Part shown: positions 56,675 to 64,000 of the stretch, in pieces
How positions within the stretch are numbered: the first letter of the stretch is position 1
Layout of the letters: every line of letters starts with the position of its first letter
Origin: Rostrohypoxylon terebratum
Taxonomy: Eukaryota > Ascomycota > Sordariomycetes > Xylariales > Hypoxylaceae
Assembly: GCA_022497145.1 (NCBI GenBank)
Contig: MU385913.1
Location: 62,001-126,000, forward strand
Direction of reading: 5' to 3'
DNA: 64,000 nucleotides
Position numbers and translations under genes: made by a program
Notes under the pieces: generated by a model
Seen by the model: only the letters and a program-made list of their open reading frames with translations
Database searches by the model: none
What the model was told of the DNA's origin: nothing

Positions 56675-57933
56675 ATGACGGAACCATCAGGATCGCGAGA
56701 AGGCCCTTCAGGTAAGCCAGAGCCTGTGAGGACCGTAGAGGACGATCCCTCGAACGACATCGACTCTCTTATGTCGGTATCAGCTGACGAGGACGGCTAC
56801 GATGGCTTCTCAGGCATACTCTCTGCCGATTCCATATCTATGTCAGAAGACGTCCGCGACTACGTCTTCGAGAACTCGCGCCGCTATCACAAGTACAGCG
56901 AGGGGCGCTACCACTTTCCTAACGACGATGCCGAGCAAGAGCGCGAAGACATGCAGCATGCGATGGTCATGCTGTTGTGCGACGGCAAGCTGCACTTTGC
57001 GCCCCTCGACAACCCCAAGTCAATTCTCGACCTAGGCACGGGGACGGGCATCTGGGCCATAGACAGTAAGCAAAGCGCTCTAGCCCGGCCAACATACCTG
57101 ACTCAGCACTAACAAGTACATTTTTTCTTGCCTCTCACCAGTGGGCGACCAGTATCCCGCCGCAGAAATACTGGGCGTAGATCTCAGCCCGATACAGCCG
57201 CTCTGGGTGCCGCAGAACGTGCAATTCCTCGTCGACAACGTAGAGGAAGAGTGGGTGCAGGCGCCAAATTCGCTAGATTACATCCACGCGCGCCAAATGG
57301 CTCCGTCGATCCGGGACTGGCCTAGGATTATCGCCGAAGCGTTCAAGTAAGCTCTTATCTCTCACCTCATGCCCACTAGACACAATTCCTCGTCGAGAAA
57401 AAGAAGAAAAAAATTGAGAAATTTGTTGACTTGGATTTTCAACCTAAACCTAAACTATTTATAGGGCGTTAAAACCGGGCGGATGGCTTGAATTCCAGGA
57501 TTTGATATGCCGCGCCGAATGCGACGACGGCACGATGCGGGAGGGCGACGTCCTGAAGGCGTACGCGGACACGCTGGCCCAAGCGCTGGTCAAGCTCGAC
57601 GTCGACTGCATCGAGTCCGTGGAGAACTACGGGCGGTGGCTACGAGAAGCGGGCTTCGTGAACGTAAAGGAGGTGAGGATGAAGGCGCCGCTGGGGACGT
57701 GGCCGACGGATCCGCACGAGAAGAAGGTCGGGCTGTATAACAGGAACATGATATACGACGGGCTGCATGGGTTCACGATCCGGCCGTTCACGCACGGCCT
57801 AGGCTGGACGCCCGAGGAGGTCGAGGTCTACCTGATCGACGTGCGGAAGGCGATCCTCAACACCGAGGCGCACATCTACCTCCCGTACCAATGCATCTAC
57901 GCGCAGAAACCCCTGAGGGCGCGCTCGCTCTAG
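56675..57933 (+). CDS. LaeA-like SAM-dependent methyltransferase
   Basis: Class I methyltransferase of the large fungal group that includes LaeA/TAM-type proteins, some of which regulate secondary metabolism. Three exons (56675-57065, 57142-57346, 57465-57933) give 354 residues. The acidic N-terminal tail precedes RRYHKYSEGRYHFPNDD, a family marker. SAM motif I is ILDLGTGTGIWAID, followed across intron 1 by MGDQYPAAEILGVDLSPIQP (motif II acidic residue). FLVDNVEEEW and LDYIHARQM follow, and the post-II segment ALKPGGWLEFQDL forms across intron 2. Introns are 76 and 118 nt with GTAAGC donors. GC content of exon 3 is markedly higher than that of its surroundings. It is not in an evident biosynthetic cluster here; target and role are unknown. 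Confidence 0.9.
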
Positions 57934-58378
57934 ACCGGTCGACGGAAATGGTGCTTTCTTTCTCGCTTTTGCATATAACGCGCGCGCAGCGAACGCATAA
58001 CACGCATATAGAGTGGTGGCGGCGGCGGCGGTAGGTGGGGGTGGCGTACGATACCTGGTACATTACTTACTTACAGCATAAACCTTGCATGGCACGAAAT
58101 TTTCACGAGTCCGTTCGGCGTCTAGAGGATCCAGGCGTCACCTTACATACAGGGTCGGGTTTTTTTCCTCTCCTCATTTGATACCAGATAGTTGGTTTCG
58201 ACGGCGGGTTTCCCACGCGCAAACGTTGTTTTTAGAGAAAAAAGGAGGCGAAAGGAGGGGGGTCAGGCATTCCGGGGCGAAAGCGAGGCAAGGGCATAGA
58301 GAATCTGCGACCTTTTTTTTGTTTTTGGGTTGCTTAACAAGGCCGGCTTATACTCGGCGTTGGCTGTTGTTGTTGTTG

Positions 58379-58409
<31 letters not shown>

Positions 58410-61400
58410 TATTGCCGTACATTCCCATACTAGTGGGCTTCTTCGGGGTTGGGCACGAGTACGGATGCTTGATGCTTGCTTTAGGTATCAAACGGCGGCC
58501 TGGACCGGGACCGGGGCGGAACTAACTGCATTGTGGCGTCGCCTTTGGCGCACCATCGATGGTGTACATAGAGGGGTGAGGTATAAGCACCCTTAGGCAC
58601 CGTATACTTAGCATATCTATCAGAAAATCCAGAAATCAAATTGAATTAACTCAAAGACTTGAATTTCTCACCCATTCAGACTTGTGCTGGACTGTGCGAT
58701 GCGAATCAACTTTCGTGGAAGACAAATAGTCTTCGCAGCCGCTAATGAAAAATTTCAACCGCTTTAGTACTCCTTACTGATAAATATGAGTGTTGTTTGA
58801 CTTTCAATTGCTGAGAGATTCTCGGTTAGGAGTTCGATGTAGTCATCTTACATTATGTCTCCTAAAGAGGGGAAAGGGGGAAAGGAGAGGAAGGTCTGGC
58901 TGAAGGGATCACCTGATAAAGATGCAAAGTCCGATTAAAGGGCAAGAAAACTGGTAATTCTGTATATAAATCGAGATTCACAGTTACCTAAGCTCCCCAT
59001 GAGGCAAGAATTTCTCGCGTTTCATGTTCCAATTGAGTACTACGTAGGTAACGTAGCTCCCCCCCGGGTACCTCACATGGCTGAACCATCGCTAACTCAT
59101 TCAGCGTGGTACATGAAATTTTTCTAAGTCAGAGGCTTTCAGAAGCCAATGAGCTTCGCATGAATTACTGCAGGGTGCGCTATTCGGGCACGATGGCTGA
59201 TCGCTAGTGGCCACCTGCAGTTACCGGTGTGCGATCACCGCATCCAGCCAACCTATCTTCGCCGGATAGAACCCAAGCAAAGCTCATAGAAACCTTCCCA
59301 GTATCTGAGGTAGTGTAATAACGATCTCTCTTGCCAATGTTCTTCGAACCGTTTTCTCTATGCAGACTACCTAACCAAAGTGGCACAGAGACAGGGGTTG
59401 GATCATAATACATAAGCCACATCGAACGATCATGGATTCTATGTAGTGTGACATTACTGAATGAGGAACTCATATAGATGCTGGTTGGCTAGCTCGGTGC
59501 AGACTGTAAAGTATTCTCTTCGTGGAATATTACTAGGTATTTCCCCTAGGTTAGGCTAACGAAGTGAGCCGAACCACACCGGAGGGAGGCCAAGGCTAAC
59601 TTGACATCTTAATGATGATACATGGATAAGGTGATATTGAGCCATTATATTACGTATTAATACTTCGAATATTATGGGTGTAATGGTAACTTTCTCATGT
59701 ACAGGCTTGGCATTCGAACCAAATTCCATCTCCAATGACACGGCGTTATTGCCGCATGGGAGCTTGTCAAATGCAAAGTAGGGAATACAAGACCACGCAA
59801 CTACCTATGTACGTAATTAATCATATCTACAACTCTTTTGACCTTCATTTGAAGATCGATAGAGACTTACACCTAGTAGTTATTCGATCTTGAAAATTTC
59901 CTCACAAAGAACATCCTCTCTTACCATGCTCTTATGTCTAGGTACACAATGTAACTTCAGATAAATCCATTCTAAAAATTGCCTTAACAAGCCCAACTAG
60001 GGCCAGCTCAATTATATCACCATGGGTTTGCTTTTGGCTATCGCAGAGTTAAATAGAATGTCACCGCCGTGCGATCGAAGACAAGTCAAATTCTACAACT
60101 TGTCAGCAACATGCACCTACTGGGATATCTAGTAAAACTTCCAATAGTCATAGTTACGAGGCGATGGTGAATAAAAGATTGCCTAAGGAGTTATATATCT
60201 TAATGCGAGGTTCGTTCGGCTGGTAGGATAAAATCAGGGCTTCCACTTAAAATAAATCTCTAGGGATTTAATAAAAGGATTCGACAGTTTAGGCAGGTAC
60301 CTAACCTAAGTAGTTACCACTACTAGCGAGATACGTGCTAAATAATTTACCATTGTAGTTTTGAAAAAGATGTCTCAAGTCTATAGGTATCCTCGAATTG
60401 TTAGAGATAAGTAAATTTCTTGCATACTTAGCTCGGCTTATATTGTGGCAACAAGTTTTATTCGCCCCCTCATCGTTATGTGAACGGCATCAAACAACAG
60501 TGGTGATTAATACCTAGGTATTTGAACTGGTAATTGTATACTTCATCTAGTGGTACTGGGTTGTCGTAGAGTTTCAGGTCGAGGTAAAGGTCACGCCTAT
60601 GTCCCATAAATTAAAGGTATCAGACTATTTATTCGTAGAGAAAGGCCATTGATTTCTAGAAAATGGTGTTTCCTTCGATAATGATTAATTACAAATATCA
60701 GATCGAGTATAACATGCTAACCTATACGTGGAACAATAGAAAATAAAGGACAAAATGGCATGATCTTATAACATCCTCTTATTATTGCCCCTTTCCGCGG
60801 ACTACCATCACATAAACATCTTTATCGGCAATACAATGTCAAAGAAGTAAAAAGTAGTGATATTTTTTCTATTGAATGGGTAGGTCAAGTCATAGGCCCT
60901 TGAGCTATTGTTATGACGTATTATATTATCTTATAATGTATCTGGTGTGCTTTTCTATCCAGTTCTTTGTATGAGCAGTTTAACAGAGTACCGCAGAGTA
61001 CTCGTGTAAGACGGATCTCCGCTATTTCGGCAATAGCCAAGAGATACTCCAAGTGAGTAATCTCTTGGAAAGCTTGTATTATTCAAAGATGACAACCCTG
61101 GAATCCAAGGGTGTTATAATCTTATGACTAATGTATTATATACCATGGGAAATTCCCTGGTTATGCGTTCTTAAACCCGGTATACCTTACTTTTTGGCAT
61201 CTGACAATCCCTTACATAAGCTAAAAAGATCCTTCGGATCGAACAAGGAAGAGTTTTCTGAACTGATATATCGGTATGGGAAATTAGACTAGTAATCTGT
61301 CGACTTGTGCGTTATGACAACACAAGAAAGCAATTAGTCGTTGGGAATTTGTGAGTTGCGCGTGATAAAAATCAAGATTTCGAATCGTTGAATGATTGAT

Positions 61401-63505
61401 GTTCTGAGACATCTTCAGGTCAGGCTGCTTATATAATATGAAACTATTCCTTGTGACCCCGTCCGTTTAGGGCTCAGAGATCGTGGCGTTTCTCATTGTC
61501 TCGACAAGCGATGGCTAGAATGCAACGGCATGATGGTTTTCGGAAAGGTAAGCGAATTTGTTGAATGATACGGGATATGCGATGTATCCAATCATGAGAG
61601 TATCATGAGAAATTTTGTCGTGGGAGTGTCTCGATATTTTAAAGGGACGAAAAAGTATGGAAGTAATAATGGAAGTATGGAATGAAACGTGCCGGCAAGA
61701 TACGCTAATGGACCTCGCCTAAACCTTCGGATCGTCGAAATAAGCAAGTGCGTTCACTGGAGATGATGTGGACAAGTTTGGGTAGGTACCTACGACCTAA
61801 CGATTAGGTGGTGATTGGGTGGTGATTGGTGTTCGGGGCGGCTGAGAGTAGCACGAGGGGGTACCTTAGTTCAGTACGGGTCGGTAGGGACGGCCTGCGA
61901 CGGTACTGCCGGTGAGATTGGTGAGAATTGGTGAGATTGGGTTGGTTACCCCACAAACCACCAGTCCGTAAAGCCCCCCCTGTTGTGCTGCACGATCCCT
62001 GGACACCTTCCATCCACTCAGTGCTGCTTCCAGTAAAGCCAGTAAATCCAGTAAATCCAGTAAGGATCGTTGTTAAACAAGTGAGGACGTCCGCGCTCCA
62101 CCTTATAATCTGGAACACTGCCGAGTCAATTCCTTTCGAAGATAGCTCCTAGGTAGGACTAGCTCTTTGAACTTTCTACTTCGCCCATACCCGGGACAGC
62201 GAACAGCTTTGATTTTAATTTGGTAAGCTTGGTCCTTCGGATGCATAATGATGATATCGCATCAGTAATAATATCCGTATGTGGACTAGGTAAGCCGTAC
62301 CTTGGGACTTGGGACTTGGACCTTGGACCTTGGACCTTGGTACTGCACTACTAGCTGTAGGTACTAGTGTAGGTCCTGGGAAAATTCCGGGGTATTTGGA
62401 ATGTCGTTAATGGATTAGTGGAAGACCGCAGGTGTCATGGGATCGAAGATGGGCCTCAGCGGGTAGCTGGAGCCTTATTTCGCGATCATCGGTCCCTAAC
62501 AACAACAACAAGCGATTGGCAAGTTATGTTGAGAATAACAGATCAGATCCCAATCCAATGTTGCAATTGACGTTTTCATAATTGAATTGTTAAAGTCTTT
62601 TAAAAAAAAGTTGAACTAGATTAGTCTTCGGTTGTTGTGTTGTTGCGTTGTCGCATCTTCGAATCGTCCCTACTCTCACCGAAGACTGGATACTCTCACT
62701 ATAGCCCGCAGCCAATCGTCTTATACGATTGGGAACCGGACTGGAGCTTAAAGTAAATTGGCTTTACCGTTAGACTCGTCGCCCAATCGCTTAATGCTTA
62801 TTCATATACCATTCCAGGAATCAGGAGCAATTGACAAGGCAACATGACATTAAACTGGAAGTAACCTCGGAAGTCAAGTAAGCTAGTAGAATTTCCACGA
62901 GGAAAGGGCATGAGACTAGACTGCAAGAAACAGTAAAGAGAGTGCGCGGCTATTATTCCCCAAACTTTGACTGTGGGTTTTGCCCCACCTCCAGACGCAG
63001 ATCACCCTACCACTCCAGACTAACCCATAAACTACCTAGGTCCTATAGGTAGGTTTACTAGGTTTAGGAATTAGGAAGCAGAAGAAAAGAAGAAGCAGCA
63101 GCAGCAGATCAGCAGCAGAGAGAGAAGGACCCCTTCCTGACTTTCCTGACTACTTTGACGCTACTTGACCTACTTTGGCCCTTCCTACGTAGTAGTAACA
63201 TGTTATACATGTTAGGTATGTATACTACATACTACCTAGTACTACGTACATACATACTTACATACTTACTAGCATGTATGTACAGAAAGTCAAAATCAGG
63301 TGGCTTCCATGGCCCCGTGGCCTCTCCCCGCCTTTTGACCCCCCCTCCCCCCTTCCCCCTACCACCCTCTGCACCCTCCAGACCCTAGTCCCTTGGTGAT
63401 TTTGCCCCCACAATTTTCGACGATGAAAGTTCTCTTGTCCTTCTCCAACTTTTTACACCCTTCCAGCCTTTGTTCTAAACCTAATAACTACATCTCACTT
63501 ATTCG
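57934..63505. other. Large gene-free, repeat-bearing region
   Basis: 5.6 kb with no supported gene, the longest gap in the window. Features seen: (TTG)n/(CTG)n microsatellite at about 58364-58410; tandem GGTGATTGG and GGTGAGATT units at 61806-61935; four AGTAAATCC-like units at 62030-62062; GGACTTG/GGACCTT units at 62308-62345; a CAG tract at 63090-63118; and an imperfect inverted TACGTAGTAG/CTACTACGTA array at 63185-63285. Between 58.6 and 61.7 kb the DNA is AT-rich and featureless. The last kilobase presumably contains the promoter of the zinc-finger gene. RIP-type decay is possible but was not measured. Confidence 0.45.
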
Positions 63506-64000
63506 ATGGCTGAGAAACAAATGGATCAGTCCCAAGCTCGTCGGCGACGTCGTGATGGATCGTCTGGAGTACAGCAGCGTTTGTGTACGCACTGCGGACG
63601 AAGCTTTAAGCGGTCTGAGCATTTAGAACGCCACGTCCGAACCCGTTCGTTACCCCAACCCCAACTTTTTTTTAACCTACTATTTACTTGCGTAAACTTG
63701 AATGGACTCGATGGACTCGATGGACTCGATTGATTGATCCATCTTAATTCCCATCTTACATCCTACATCCCCTCGATCCCTCCTCGATCTGCACCACCAT
63801 ACTCCACCAATTCTGTGATATTGCCATATTACCATATTGCCATATTCCTACATTGTCATATTCATATCCTTATTTGTTTTATGAATAGAAATCGTCAATC
63901 ACAAAATATAAAAAAAAACATATGCTAATTCCCGTGAGCAGACACAAAGGAGAAACCATATGTATGCCATTGCGGGTCGGCGTATTCACGTCGAGATCTT
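63506..64000 (+). CDS. C2H2 zinc-finger transcription factor, N-terminal part
   Basis: 5' portion of a nuclear DNA-binding protein cut by the window end. Exon 1 (63506-63644) encodes MAEKQMDQSQARRRRRDGSS and the first finger: Cys-x2-Cys-x12-His-x3-His in CTHCGRSFKRSEHLERHVRTH, completed across the intron. Intron 63645-63941 is 297 nt with a GTTCGT donor and GCTAAT near the CAG acceptor; joining gives RTHTKEKPYVCHCGSAYSRRDL, the canonical linker and second finger. Two fingers at the N-terminus are typical of fungal regulators that carry a long effector region behind them. The intron contains the tandem ATGGACTCG repeated three times. Targets are unknown. Confidence 0.85.

Noticed and set aside
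1..64000. CRISPR arrays, bacterial operons, riboswitches, viral genes
   Set aside because: Nothing of these kinds was seen; the genome is fungal with spliced genes.

Overview
The window is from the nuclear genome of a filamentous ascomycete (Pezizomycotina, most likely a sordariomycete). Three things point there: protein genes with short introns of 48-90 nt that have GTRAGT-type donors and CTAAC-type branch sites, a solitary 5S rRNA gene outside any rDNA unit, and a two-subunit ATP-citrate lyase whose genes are divergently transcribed. The species cannot be named from sequence alone. Genes lie on both strands with no operon-like grouping. Intergenic DNA is AT-richer and carries a recurring TAGGTAC/TACCTACC motif.

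Layout. 0-3 kb: gene-free. 3-7.5 kb: an MFS drug/polyamine-type transporter (+) and an amino-acid/GABA-type permease (-), convergent. 8-9.5 kb: a 140-bp hAT-type MITE with perfect 8-bp target duplication, then a glutathionyl-hydroquinone reductase-type GST. 10.3 kb: 5S rRNA. 11.3-12.9 kb: secreted GH79 glycosidase. 13.6-21.4 kb: ACL2 and ACL1, which together make cytosolic acetyl-CoA from citrate. 22-26 kb: mitochondrial ribosomal protein uL30m, a small membrane protein of unknown role, and a decayed ubiquitin-like locus. 27.4-29.8 kb: EAF3/MRG15 chromatin reader, whose first intron holds an in-frame alternative first exon. 30.4-34.8 kb: two inner-kinetochore genes (Cnl2/Nkp2 and a CENP-Q-like AT-hook protein) flank a secretory-pathway thioredoxin-like membrane protein. 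35.4-40 kb: a disordered Ser/Arg/Pro-rich protein, a hAT-like non-autonomous element, and a Ser/Thr-rich secreted wall protein. 43.6-46 kb: cobalamin-independent methionine synthase. 48 kb: a Lys-type tRNA with an eight-base anticodon loop. 49-52.3 kb: a large disordered protein with an N-terminal cysteine cluster. 53-54.5 kb: a multi-pass membrane protein. 56.7-57.9 kb: a LaeA-like methyltransferase. 58-63.5 kb: gene-free, repeat-bearing DNA. 63.5 kb to end: the start of a C2H2 zinc-finger regulator cut by the window edge.

Most genes are housekeeping or common Pezizomycotina genes. The least ordinary features are the EAF3 double-promoter architecture, the tRNA with an expanded anticodon loop, the MITE, the CENP-Q gene whose first coding exon is only the ATG, and the proximity of two genes of one kinetochore complex. 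Exon boundaries were placed by reading splice signals and checking that frames join; no transcripts were available.
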